Source: Pseudomonas oryzihabitans NBRC 102199
Lineage (GTDB): Bacteria > Pseudomonadota > Gammaproteobacteria > Pseudomonadales > Pseudomonadaceae
Length of the DNA: 64,000 nt
Reading direction: 5' to 3'
NCBI RefSeq assembly: GCF_000730625.1
Contig: NZ_BBIT01000005.1
Coordinates: forward strand, 558,001 to 622,000
In this document: one piece after another, positions 45,647-54,383 of the stretch
Layout: each line of letters begins with the position of its first letter
How positions within the stretch are numbered: the first letter of the stretch is position 1
Program-made: the position numbers and the translations under genes
Notes under the pieces: model-generated
What the model saw: only the letters and a program-made list of their open reading frames with translations
Told to the model about the DNA's origin: nothing
Databases searched by the model: none

Positions 45647-46735
45647 TCAGGCGGCTCTGGCCGTGACCTTCGTGGTGGTCGCCAGGGCGCTGTCCAGCAG
45701 GTCGGAGACCTTTCTCGCCGAGGTCTGCCAGTTGAAGCGCTGGATGTTGGCCAGGCCCTTGGCGCGGAGCGCCTCCCTGAGCGGTGCGTCCTGGAGGATG
45801 GTGCGCATCGCCTGGGTGATGCTGGCCGTCTCGTAGGGATCGAAGTAGAGGACGCTGTCCTGCAGCACTTCCGGCATGGAGGCGGTGTTGGCCGAGATCA
45901 CCGGGCAGCCGCAGGCCTGGGCTTCGAGGGGCGGGATGCCGAACCCCTCGTAGAGCGACGGAAAGACGAAGGCGGTGGCCTGGCGATACTGGCGTGCCAG
46001 TTCGGCATCGTCGATGCGGCCGAGCAGCTTGACCCGCGAATCCCGGGCGGCCAGGGTCGCCAGGTCGTTCTGACCGAACACGGCGTGGCTGTCGCCGACG
46101 ATGCGCAACTCGACCTTCAGATCCCGCGGCAGGGCGGCGAAGGCCTCCAGCATCCGCGAGAAATTCTTGTGGTAGCTGGGCGAGGACACCGCCAGCAGAT
46201 AGGGGGTCTCGGCGCGATCGATCCGCGGCTCCAGGGTGAAGGCATCGGCGACGGCGTTGGGCACCACCGTGATCGAGTCGCTCGGATAGCGATAGAAGCG
46301 CGAGATCTCGTCCCGGGAGAATTCACTCACGGTGATCAGGGCGTTCGAGCGCTTGAGCAGCATGGGGATCAGGCAGCGGTACGAGGTGCGGAATTTCCAC
46401 GAATAGCTCTCGGGAAAGCGCACGTAGTTGATGTCGTGATGGGTGGCGATCTGGTTGGTGTAAAGCAGCGGCGCCGTGCTGCACAGCGACAGCAGCAGGG
46501 GGCTGCCCTGGCTCTTCAGCCAGTTCGGCAGATCCCATTGCTCCCAGCGCTGCCCCTGGCGGGTGCCGATGACTTCGATGCCCAGCCGTTTGGCCACCTC
46601 GGGCCTGACGGCGCCGGGCGGCGCGACGAAGCGCAGGTCGGATCTCAGCTTCGCCAGCTCCAGCGAGATGCATTCCGCGAAGCGCTGAACGCCGCGAAGA
46701 TCCTGGGTGATGAAGCGGGAATTGACGATGATCAT
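45647..46735 (-). CDS. Family 4 glycosyltransferase
   Basis: 362 residues, starting MIIVNSRFITQDLRGVQRFA. GT4 C-terminal half with YLLAVSSPSYHKNFSRMLEA and YEGFGIPPLEAQACGCPVIS (E-x7-E), then TASMPEVLQDSVLYFDPYE. Cytoplasmic; adds one sugar of the locus 2 repeat unit. Starts 31 bp after the preceding GT4 gene. Confidence 0.9.
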   Translation of the reverse strand: MIIVNSRFITQDLRGVQRFAECISLELAKLRSDLRFVAPPGAVRPEVAKRLGIEVIGTRQGQRWEQWDLPNWLKSQGSPLLLSLCSTAPLLYTNQIATHHDINYVRFPESYSWKFRTSYRCLIPMLLKRSNALITVSEFSRDEISRFYRYPSDSITVVPNAVADAFTLEPRIDRAETPYLLAVSSPSYHKNFSRMLEAFAALPRDLKVELRIVGDSHAVFGQNDLATLAARDSRVKLLGRIDDAELARQYRQATAFVFPSLYEGFGIPPLEAQACGCPVISANTASMPEVLQDSVLYFDPYETASITQAMRTILQDAPLREALRAKGLANIQRFNWQTSARKVSDLLDSALATTTKVTARAA

Positions 46736-46766
46736 GATTCTGCCCGTTGCCGTGACCTGGGGTGGA

Positions 46767-48014
46767 TCAGTTGGAAAGCTGTGTGTGAGGTACGAGAAGC
46801 GGCTTGGTGGAGCCGTGTTGCGCCTTGCCCAGGACGTCCTCGAAGAGCGCCTGGTACTGGTCGAGCATGGTGTCCATGCTCAGCAGATCGGCCACCGCGG
46901 TGCGGCTCAGCAGACTCAGGCGCTGGCGCAGCTCGGTATCGTCATGCAGGCACTGCAGGGCGCGGCCCAGGGAGTCGCGGTCGTCGGGGTTGCAGAGCAG
47001 CCCGTTGACGCCGTCGCGGACGATCTCCGGCAGGCCGCCCATGCGGCTGGCGATGACCGGCTTCTGGAAGGCACAGGCCTCGACGGCGACCATGCCGAAG
47101 GGCTCGGCCCACAGCGACGGCGCGACGAAGACATCGATGTTTCGGTAGAAGGCTTCGGGCTTCTGATAACCGACGAAGCTGACCTTTTGCGGATCGGCCA
47201 TGGCCTTGAGCTGGGCTTCGTAGTCCAGCTGGCCCTTGCCGGCGATGGTCAGGGTCGCGTTGAGCGACAGCCGCTGGAACTGCTCGATCAGCCAGCCCAC
47301 ACCCTTGTTTTCCGACAGGGTGCCCATGTAGCCGAAGCGGACGACGCCGTCCGGACTGGGGGTCGCGGTCTCGGCATTGCTGCCGGCGATCAGGCTGGCG
47401 TTGTAGATGACCTGACGCGGAACGCCGCTGAAGTAGCCCTTGTTCACGATGGTATCCAGCAGGTACCGGCTGACGCCGACGACGGCATCCACCTTGGCGG
47501 ACTGCTCGGCATGGGGCCGGCGCAGGGCCGCGCAGCTGCCACAGAGTTTCTGGCAGCTCTGGCCCTTCTTGAACAGGGTGTTCTTCGGGCACAGCAGGTA
47601 CATGTCGTGCAGCACCTGCACGATGGGCACGCCGCTGGCGCGGATCTCGTCCCAGGCCGCGACCGACCAGCCGGACAGGTTGTGGCATACCACCAGGTCC
47701 GGCTTTTCCTGTTGCAGCACCTGGCGCAGGGGCGCCCGCATCGCGCTGTTGTACTGGTCGCGAAAGTGCCAGCCGAAGCGCGCCAGCGGACCGGGGCGCT
47801 GCTGGGTCAGGGGCCAGTAGAAATTCTTCAGCCCGGCGCGATAGACGCGAACGTCGTTCACCGTCTCCTGCCGCACACCCTGCTCGGGACCGGTCACCAG
47901 CACGGCCACGTCGTGACCGCGCTGCTGGAAGCCTTCCACGCTGCGTTGCAGGATGAGCTCCGCACCACCGCCCACATGGGGCGGATAGAAGCTGTTGAGA
48001 AAGAGCAGTTTCAT
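46767..48014 (-). CDS. Family 4 glycosyltransferase with a cysteine cluster
   Basis: 415 residues, starting MKLLFLNSFYPPHVGGGAEL. GT4 motifs: FGYMGTLSENKGVGWLIEQF and EPFGMVAVEACAFQKPVIAS. Between the two domains it has a run of cysteines (LLCPKNTLFKKGQSCQKLCG, then SCAAL), a pattern present in a subset of GT4 enzymes and possibly metal binding. Overlaps the GT2 gene by 4 bp, indicating translational coupling. Confidence 0.9.
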   Translation of the reverse strand: MKLLFLNSFYPPHVGGGAELILQRSVEGFQQRGHDVAVLVTGPEQGVRQETVNDVRVYRAGLKNFYWPLTQQRPGPLARFGWHFRDQYNSAMRAPLRQVLQQEKPDLVVCHNLSGWSVAAWDEIRASGVPIVQVLHDMYLLCPKNTLFKKGQSCQKLCGSCAALRRPHAEQSAKVDAVVGVSRYLLDTIVNKGYFSGVPRQVIYNASLIAGSNAETATPSPDGVVRFGYMGTLSENKGVGWLIEQFQRLSLNATLTIAGKGQLDYEAQLKAMADPQKVSFVGYQKPEAFYRNIDVFVAPSLWAEPFGMVAVEACAFQKPVIASRMGGLPEIVRDGVNGLLCNPDDRDSLGRALQCLHDDTELRQRLSLLSRTAVADLLSMDTMLDQYQALFEDVLGKAQHGSTKPLLVPHTQLSN

Positions 48015-49009
48015 AGCGGATAGCTGCGGTTTATCCCCAGCGCGCCGGTTTCGCCGTCTTGGACCGCCTGCCGGATCAGCGCCAGGCGCTGACGGCTCTT
48101 GTCGTCACGGGCGAACAGCTTGAGCAGGGTGTGGAAGACATAGCGGTTGAGGCTGTACATCGGCCGGGAGCTGGCCCAGACGTTCTTGTCGAACCAGGCC
48201 TGGTTGCGCGCGGCGTAGTAGGCGCGGAAGTCCGAGCCGGCCTGCAGATAGTTCTGGTAGACGTTGCTGGTGCCTTCCTTGATGTTCCAGGAATGCTCCA
48301 GTTCTTCGAGTTCCGCCTCGGTGACCATGAACAGCTTTCCGCCGGCCTGGGTGATGCGGTAGGTGTACTCGGTGTCGTCGGAATAGAGCACCAGCTCGCG
48401 CAGGGGCAGGCCGATGCGCTCATAGAGGCTGCGGTGGGCAAGCATGCCGCCATAGGGGGCGAAGGGCAGCTCGACCAGGGCTTCCGGCTGGCCACCGCGC
48501 GGACGGCCCCAGGGCAGGCGGCGCCAGATCTTGTAGGGGATGCGGGCCACGTGGAAGCCGAAGTAGCTCGAACGTGGCTGGGTGATCATCTTGGTCGGGA
48601 TGCACTGGGCGATGTCGGCCTGCTGGGTCGGCCGGTAGCCGAGCACGGCGACCTTGTCGTGGCCATGGGCGGCGCCGAGTTCGCCGAGGCGCCGGTGCAG
48701 GACGTCGAGGGCATCGCCCAGGGGGGCGTTATCGTCGTCCATCATCCAGATATGGGTGGTGTCGGTGGCCAGGGCCGCTTCCAGGGCCACGGCGTAACCG
48801 TTGGCGGAACCGGTGTTCTCGCTCAGGGCGATCACCTTGACCTGACCGGGCCAGCGGGCTTCGAGGCTATCCAGCGACACCGTCGCCGCATTGCTCACCA
48901 CGATGACCTGGTGAATGGTGCGCTCGGCCAGGGCGCGGGTGACGAGCTGCTCCAGGTAGCAGAGGCGATTGCCGTAGGTGACGGTAACGACCGTGGTTTT
49001 GCATTGCAT
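48011..49009 (-). CDS. Family 2 glycosyltransferase (galactofuranosyl-type)
   Basis: 332 residues from the ATG at 49009 (MQCKTTVVTVTYGNRLCYLE), preceded by GGAGAG at 8 bases. The nucleotide-binding motif is the extended acidic HIWMMDDDNAPLGDAL, as in GlfT2/rhamnosyl-type GT2 enzymes, and a second acidic region (YSDDTEYTYRITQAGG) follows. Member of the locus 2 repeat-unit set. Confidence 0.86.
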   Translation of the reverse strand: MQCKTTVVTVTYGNRLCYLEQLVTRALAERTIHQVIVVSNAATVSLDSLEARWPGQVKVIALSENTGSANGYAVALEAALATDTTHIWMMDDDNAPLGDALDVLHRRLGELGAAHGHDKVAVLGYRPTQQADIAQCIPTKMITQPRSSYFGFHVARIPYKIWRRLPWGRPRGGQPEALVELPFAPYGGMLAHRSLYERIGLPLRELVLYSDDTEYTYRITQAGGKLFMVTEAELEELEHSWNIKEGTSNVYQNYLQAGSDFRAYYAARNQAWFDKNVWASSRPMYSLNRYVFHTLLKLFARDDKSRQRLALIRQAVQDGETGALGINRSYPL

Positions 49010-49042
49010 GAAGAGACTCTCCAAAGGGCCTTGGGTACTGGG

Positions 49043-49573
49043 TCAGGCGCGCAGCCGTTGGCTGACGGGGGCCGCTGCCGACAATTGATCGAGAGCGACG
49101 CTGACCCGCTGTTCGCGTTGCAGGATGCGCAGCAGGATGATGGCCCGCTCGTTGCCATCGGCACTCAGGAACACGGCGTCCATTTCCAGCTCCTGGCTGT
49201 ATTGCACCCGCACGGCCGCGCCGGGCTGGTGGGCGGGTGCAGGCTCCGCCAGGGCGGCGAGCCGCTGGCGGATATCGTCGATGATGGCTTCGCTCACCGC
49301 CGTCGGCTGGGTGCCGAAGCTGACGATGCGATTGACGCCGCGCGTCGAGCGGATGGGGTACCAGTTGTCGTTCACGTCATTGAGCTGGATGAACAGGTAC
49401 CCCGGGAACAGCGATTCGCTGCCGGCCGCGCGACTTCTGCCGGACGCCTTGCGCTCGCGCTGGGGCCGGAAGCAGACATAGCCCTGTCTGCTCAGGTTTT
49501 CTTCGGCGCGGGCCTCCTGATTGGGCTTGGTCTGCACCAGGTACCAGTGACCGGCGGGATGGGCGAGCGTCAT
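49043..49573 (-). CDS. RfaH-like transcription antiterminator
   Basis: 176 residues. NusG-type N-terminal domain (HWYLVQTKPNQEARAEENLS, then RQGYVCFRPQRER) with the RfaH-like SLFPGYLFIQLND and WYPIRSTRGVNRIVSFGTQP, followed by a KOW-like C-terminal domain (MDAVFLSADGNERAIILLRI). The layout is closer to RfaH than to NusG. RfaH paralogues load at ops sites and suppress termination in long surface-polysaccharide operons. The gene is inside the operon it probably controls, giving positive feedback. Matching ops-like sequences are at 8929-8939 and 57418-57494. Confidence 0.9.
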   Translation of the reverse strand: MTLAHPAGHWYLVQTKPNQEARAEENLSRQGYVCFRPQRERKASGRSRAAGSESLFPGYLFIQLNDVNDNWYPIRSTRGVNRIVSFGTQPTAVSEAIIDDIRQRLAALAEPAPAHQPGAAVRVQYSQELEMDAVFLSADGNERAIILLRILQREQRVSVALDQLSAAAPVSQRLRA

Positions 49574-49620
49574 GGGCGAGTTCCTTCTCTTGGGGCTATC
49601 GGTCGCGACGGAGCGGCGTA

Positions 49621-51834
49621 TCAGGTACGGGGGCCGTATTCGTAGTAGCCGTAGACGCCATCGTCTTCCATGGACGTCGAGGCCTTGCGCTGCACGCCGT
49701 TGAGGATGGCGCCCTTGATGGTGATGCCGTTCTGGGCGAAGCGGCGACGGGAGTTCTCCACCGCCTTGAGGGTGCTCTGGCCGAAACGGGTGACCAGCAG
49801 GGTGGTGCCGGCGAGGCGACCCACCAGGGCGGCATCGGTCACCGCCAGGATCGGCGGGGTATCGATGATCACCAGGTCGTAGAGGCTGCCCACTTCGTCC
49901 AGCAGACGGGAGAAGTTGGCGTGCATCAGCAGCTCCGAGGGATTCGGCGCGGCCTGACCACAGCTGATGATGTCCAGCTGGGCGATACCGCTCGGCACGA
50001 TGGCTTCACGCAGCTTGCTGCGACCGGTCAGCAGCTCGGACAGGCCGGCTTGCGGCTGCAGGCCGAACACGCGGTGCAGATAGCCCTTGCGCATGTCGGC
50101 GTCGATCAGCAGCACGCGCTGACCCGACTGGGCGACCACCGCGGCGAGGTTGCTGGAGACGAAGGATTTGCCGACGCCCGGGGTCGGGCTGGAAATCATG
50201 ATCACCCGGTTCTTGGCTTCCAGCATGGCGAAGTGCAGGCTGGATCTCAGGCTGCGCAGGGATTCCACCGCCAGGTTGGCCGGCTGCACCACGCTCAGCA
50301 GATTGGGTTCGCCGGTACGGGTCTTCTTTTTCAGGCGACGATTCAGGCGCTCCTGGTCCTTGGTGAAGGGCAGGGTGGAATAGACCGGCAGGCCGATCTG
50401 CTCGACGGTGTCCGGATTCTCGATGCCCTTCTGGAAGGCCTGGCGGACGAAGACCACCACCACCGAGGTCACCAGACCCAGCAGCAGCGACAGGATCAGC
50501 GCGATCTTGCGGTTGGTGGCCGGCTCGTCGAGGTTGACGTCGGCGTTGTCGACCAGGCGCACGTTGCCGATGGTGCCGGCACGGATGATGTCCTGTTCCT
50601 GGGCCTGGTTGAGCAGCAGCTGATAGGTCTGGTTGGTGACCTTCATGTCGCGGTTCAGGCGCAGCAGCTCCTGCTGGGTGCTCGGCAGGGCCTCCACCTT
50701 GCGCTGCAGGCTGCGTTTTTCCACTTCCAGCTGGGCGAGCTGGTTCAGCAGGGTCTTGTAGCTGGGGTGATCGCGGGTATAGAGGCGATCGTATTCGGCC
50801 TGCTTGAGCTTGAGCTGGGAAATGGAGGTATCGAGGGTGACGATCTTGTCCAGGACCGCCTTGGTTTCCAGGCTGATGTCCACGGAGCGGCTGTTGGTCT
50901 GGTAGTTGTTCAGGGCCGCTTCGGCGCTTTCCAGGTCCTTGCGCACCGCCGGCAGCTGGCCACGGAGGAAGTCCAGGCGCTGGGCGGCTTCGGCCGAGCT
51001 GCGCTCGACGTTCTGCAGCACGTACAGGCGGCTGATCTCGGACAGGACGCTCTTGGCCAGATCGGGATTCTCGTCGGCCAGGGACAGGTAGATGATCCCC
51101 GACTCCTTGCCCGCTTCGCTGGTCTTGATGCGGTTCTGATAGAGCTGCGCGGTGGTGATGACGCGGTTGCGGGTCACCTTGAATTCGGTACCGGGACGCG
51201 CGGTCAGGGTCTTGATCTGCATGCGGTAGCCGTTACCGCTGGCCATCTGGCCGACCTGGCCGTCGAGCAGGGGCTGCTTGTCCTTGTCCAGCAGGCGGTA
51301 GCGACCATTGCTGCCGGCCACCACGGTCAGGGTTTCACCGTACATGTCGTCCGGCACGTCGAACTGGAAGACGTCGATCTGTTCGCCGCCCCAGGCGAAG
51401 CCGCGCAGTTGCGGCCAGCTGTCCGCCAGCTGACCCGGCTTTTCGGCTTCGTAGTGGCGCCACAGGTAGTGGCCGATCAGCGGGAAGAAGCGCGGCTTGG
51501 CCTCGATGTCCAGGCGCAGATTCTCCACGGTCTTGGTCAGCACCGCGCGCGACTTCAGCAGCTCGATCTCGGCTACCGCCGGCGAGGCGGAATTGGGTCG
51601 CACCACGGTCTCGGCGACCGCCGTGAGCGCATTCTTCTTGGGTTCGATCTGGATCATCGCCCCGGCGACGTATTGCGGAGTCGACAGCACGGCATAGGTG
51701 ATGCCCACGGCCAGAAAACCGGCGGTGATGCCCGCGATCAGCTTCTTGTGATCAAGAAGCGTGAGGGCCATCGTCTTGAGGTCCAGATGTTGTTCTTCGT
51801 GTTGTTCGAACGAAGAGCGCTGCATGACGGTCAT
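49621..51834 (-). CDS. Wzc-type polysaccharide copolymerase and BY-kinase, locus 2
   Basis: 737 residues, a second Wzc with the same domain order as the locus 1 copy: Wzz domain, coiled-coil, second helix, kinase with Walker A SSPTPGVGKSFVSSNLA, A' LLIDADMRKG, B LVIIDTPP and a Tyr cluster at the end (four Tyr in VYGYYEY). The two copies share long identical stretches, especially in the kinase and the N-terminal VLTKTVENLRLDIEAKPRFF region, so they look like paralogues. No wza or wzb is beside this copy. Starts after AAGGAAGG. Confidence 0.95.
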   Translation of the reverse strand: MTVMQRSSFEQHEEQHLDLKTMALTLLDHKKLIAGITAGFLAVGITYAVLSTPQYVAGAMIQIEPKKNALTAVAETVVRPNSASPAVAEIELLKSRAVLTKTVENLRLDIEAKPRFFPLIGHYLWRHYEAEKPGQLADSWPQLRGFAWGGEQIDVFQFDVPDDMYGETLTVVAGSNGRYRLLDKDKQPLLDGQVGQMASGNGYRMQIKTLTARPGTEFKVTRNRVITTAQLYQNRIKTSEAGKESGIIYLSLADENPDLAKSVLSEISRLYVLQNVERSSAEAAQRLDFLRGQLPAVRKDLESAEAALNNYQTNSRSVDISLETKAVLDKIVTLDTSISQLKLKQAEYDRLYTRDHPSYKTLLNQLAQLEVEKRSLQRKVEALPSTQQELLRLNRDMKVTNQTYQLLLNQAQEQDIIRAGTIGNVRLVDNADVNLDEPATNRKIALILSLLLGLVTSVVVVFVRQAFQKGIENPDTVEQIGLPVYSTLPFTKDQERLNRRLKKKTRTGEPNLLSVVQPANLAVESLRSLRSSLHFAMLEAKNRVIMISSPTPGVGKSFVSSNLAAVVAQSGQRVLLIDADMRKGYLHRVFGLQPQAGLSELLTGRSKLREAIVPSGIAQLDIISCGQAAPNPSELLMHANFSRLLDEVGSLYDLVIIDTPPILAVTDAALVGRLAGTTLLVTRFGQSTLKAVENSRRRFAQNGITIKGAILNGVQRKASTSMEDDGVYGYYEYGPRT

Positions 51835-51891
51835 TGGGGTCCCTTCCTTTTAGCTGGATACAGCGCAGCCGGAAAACTGCTCTGCGTAAGT

Positions 51892-52827
51892 TCAGTAGGT
51901 GACGCGCTTGGGGGCGAAGCGTCGGCCGATGTTGAGGGTGATGTTGCTTACCGCCCGCAGGAGCGCCTTGACCTTCTGCGTCGGCGGAATCGAGGACAGC
52001 GAAAGACTCAGGACCTGGCGCAGGAAGAACACGTGCAGGTCGCGCTCGCCCAGCCGGTAGTAGTAGTTGGCCAGGCAGTACTGGGTGTGGAGATCCATCT
52101 GCAGGCGCTTCTGGCTGGCGCGCATGGAAAAGATCCCGCCCTCGTGCACGCGGTAGGCGGCGGGGCGGATCTCGTCCATGAACTTGCCCTTGCCGTGGGC
52201 ACCCAGCAGCGACCACCAGACGATGTCCATGAGCGCGGCGGTTTCCAGCTCCGGCGGCAGTTCGCGCAGGACGTTGCGGAAGCAGGCGGTCAGGGTCGAC
52301 AGCGGCAGGGCCTTCTTCAGGTCGGTTTCGCTGCGATCGTAGTGATCCTGGCCATTGAACCGCTGCGGATTGACGATCCCCGTGCTGTTGAAGGCATAGG
52401 AGGCGTGGAAGGTCAGGGCGTAGTCCCGGTTGTTCTCCAGGAAGTCCACCTGCAGCTGCAGCTTGCGCGGATCGTTCCAGTAGTCGTCGCCTTCGCAATA
52501 GGCGATGTAGTCGCCGCGGGCGTGCTGGAACACCGGCATGCCATAGGGCTTGCCCTGGCTGTACTGGTTTTCCTTTTGCAGGATCAGGCGGATCAGCCGG
52601 GGGTAGCGGCGCTCGTAGTCCTGGAGGATTTCCCGGGTGCCATCGGTCGAGGCGTCGTCGTTGACGATGATCTCGAAGGGGAAATCGGTCTGCTGGCGCA
52701 GGAAGCCGTCGATGGCCTGGCCGATGTAGTCACGATGGTTGAAGGTCAGGCAGACGATGCTGGCGACCGGCCGACTGCAATTCGTCGGCCAGTGCTTCAT
52801 GATCTCTGCTTCGGTCCGAGCGTCCAT
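51892..52827 (-). CDS. Family 2 glycosyltransferase
   Basis: 311 residues. GT-A core at the N-terminus: ASIVCLTFNHRDYIGQAIDG, VNDDASTDGTREIL and the acidic AYCEGDDYWNDPRKLQ motif. Typical of the family adding hexoses in capsule loci. The start could also be the internal Met at 52800. Confidence 0.88.
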   Translation of the reverse strand: MDARTEAEIMKHWPTNCSRPVASIVCLTFNHRDYIGQAIDGFLRQQTDFPFEIIVNDDASTDGTREILQDYERRYPRLIRLILQKENQYSQGKPYGMPVFQHARGDYIAYCEGDDYWNDPRKLQLQVDFLENNRDYALTFHASYAFNSTGIVNPQRFNGQDHYDRSETDLKKALPLSTLTACFRNVLRELPPELETAALMDIVWWSLLGAHGKGKFMDEIRPAAYRVHEGGIFSMRASQKRLQMDLHTQYCLANYYYRLGERDLHVFFLRQVLSLSLSSIPPTQKVKALLRAVSNITLNIGRRFAPKRVTY

Positions 52828-52828
52828 G

Positions 52829-54364
52829 TCAGATACCTGCTTTGTAGAGTTGGGAAAACAGGCGCGAGCGGGTCTGTTTCGGAGAACAGAGCACGTAGCT
52901 CAGCGCCATCAGCACCAGGGTCAGGCCACCGCCCAGGGCGAGGGTGGCCAGGATGGAGAACCGCTCCTGCGGTTGAATCTCTTGGTACAGCAGCTTGCTC
53001 AGGCCCACGCCGATGGCGGTCACCACCACGGCCACCAGCAGATCCTGGTTCCAGTAGCGCTGCAGATTCGGCGCGAAGCGGCCGTGGACGATCATCGGCC
53101 AGATCACGAAGGGGATCAGGCGCATGAAGAACCAGGCCAGCGCCGCGCCATAGGCGCCGTAGTGCAGGACTACCAGGATCACGATGGGCACCGAGATGGC
53201 CGCCGATACCAGGCTGTACCAGACGTGCAGGCGCAACTTGCCGTAGGCGTACTGCAGGTAGAACTGGAACTGGCTGAGGGCGAGCAGCGCCGAGCCCAGG
53301 GCGTACCAGAACAGGATCGGCTCGCTCCAGTGGGCGGAGACCTTGTCGCCGGTCCAGGCGAAGACCAGCGCCTCGCCATGGAAGGCCACCATGGCCGCCA
53401 GCGGCAGCAGGATGGCGAAGGCGAAGCGTGCCGCGTTGCGATAGAGCCGCTCCAGTTCGAGCGGCTTGTCTTGGGACACCAGCACCGTCATGCGTGGCAA
53501 CAGCGCCTGCACCAGCGGATTGGTCAGGGTCACGATGCCGGTGGAGATCAGCGCCACCAGGCTGAAGTAGCCGTACTCGGCCAGGGGCAGCGCCTTGGAC
53601 AGCACCAGCTTGTCGAGCTGGGTCAGGGCGATCCACAGGATCGAGGTAAAGGACATGCTCAGGGCGAAGGGCACGATGGGCTTGACCCGCTGCCAGTCGA
53701 AGCCGCTCCACCAGGTGGGGTTGGGCAGCAGGCGATAGGCCTTGAGCGCATAGACCAGCATCTCGAACACGGCGACGAAGGCCTGGAACACGAAGAAGTC
53801 CAGCGGCTCCTGGGAAATCCACATCACCAGGACCAGGCCGCCGAAGTAGCGCACCGTGGCGATCAGCACGTTGACCATGTTCAGCCAGCCGTGCAGCTCG
53901 ACCCCCTGGACGCCGCTCTTGTACAGCGTCGACAGCAGGCGGAAGGCGATCATCAGCCCCATCAGGCCGATGCAGTGGGCCACGGTCTCGGTGGGCAGGC
54001 CCTGGACGTTGAGCCAATGCCCCGCCATCCACTCCGAATTCAGCTCGATGGCGACGAAGGCCAGGGTCGCCAGGGGGATGAAGATGAATTCCAGCGAGCG
54101 CAGCAGCTGGCCGCGGGTACGCCCCGCGCCGGTCTGACCGCGGCCGTGGGCGACGTCGCGGACCAGCGAGGCGGAAATGCCGACGTCGAGGAGTTGCAGC
54201 CAGGTCTGCAGCACGGCGAAGAAGCCGATCAGACCATAGGTTTCGGCACCCAGATGACCGAGATACATCGGCTGGATCAAGATGCCGATCAGCAGCGCAT
54301 AGGCTTGGCCGGCATAGTTGATCAGGGTGTTGCGCAACACCGACACTTTCGCGGGACTGGTCAT
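52829..54364 (-). CDS. Polysaccharide flippase (Wzx type), locus 2
   Basis: 511-residue MOP flippase with about 12-14 membrane segments (VSVLRNTLINYAGQAYALLI at the N-terminus, LLDVGISASLVRDVAHGRGQ after helix 3). Locus 2 thus has its own flippase while lacking a polymerase. It begins 19 bp after the aminotransferase stop. Confidence 0.9.
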   Translation of the reverse strand: MTSPAKVSVLRNTLINYAGQAYALLIGILIQPMYLGHLGAETYGLIGFFAVLQTWLQLLDVGISASLVRDVAHGRGQTGAGRTRGQLLRSLEFIFIPLATLAFVAIELNSEWMAGHWLNVQGLPTETVAHCIGLMGLMIAFRLLSTLYKSGVQGVELHGWLNMVNVLIATVRYFGGLVLVMWISQEPLDFFVFQAFVAVFEMLVYALKAYRLLPNPTWWSGFDWQRVKPIVPFALSMSFTSILWIALTQLDKLVLSKALPLAEYGYFSLVALISTGIVTLTNPLVQALLPRMTVLVSQDKPLELERLYRNAARFAFAILLPLAAMVAFHGEALVFAWTGDKVSAHWSEPILFWYALGSALLALSQFQFYLQYAYGKLRLHVWYSLVSAAISVPIVILVVLHYGAYGAALAWFFMRLIPFVIWPMIVHGRFAPNLQRYWNQDLLVAVVVTAIGVGLSKLLYQEIQPQERFSILATLALGGGLTLVLMALSYVLCSPKQTRSRLFSQLYKAGI

Positions 54365-54383
54365 GGGAGATAGCGGGCCAGGG

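Noticed and set aside
51223-51579. Further copies of the ops core GCGGTAGC (51223-51230 plus strand, 51572-51579 minus strand) and at 60397-60404
   Set aside because: These lie inside coding sequence of wzc and dapF without the longer ops or repeat context; an 8-mer is expected a few times in 64 kb of this composition.
49921-53127. A 1068-residue open frame on the plus strand opposite wzc and GT2
   Set aside because: Same cause; the minus strand encodes recognisable domains throughout.
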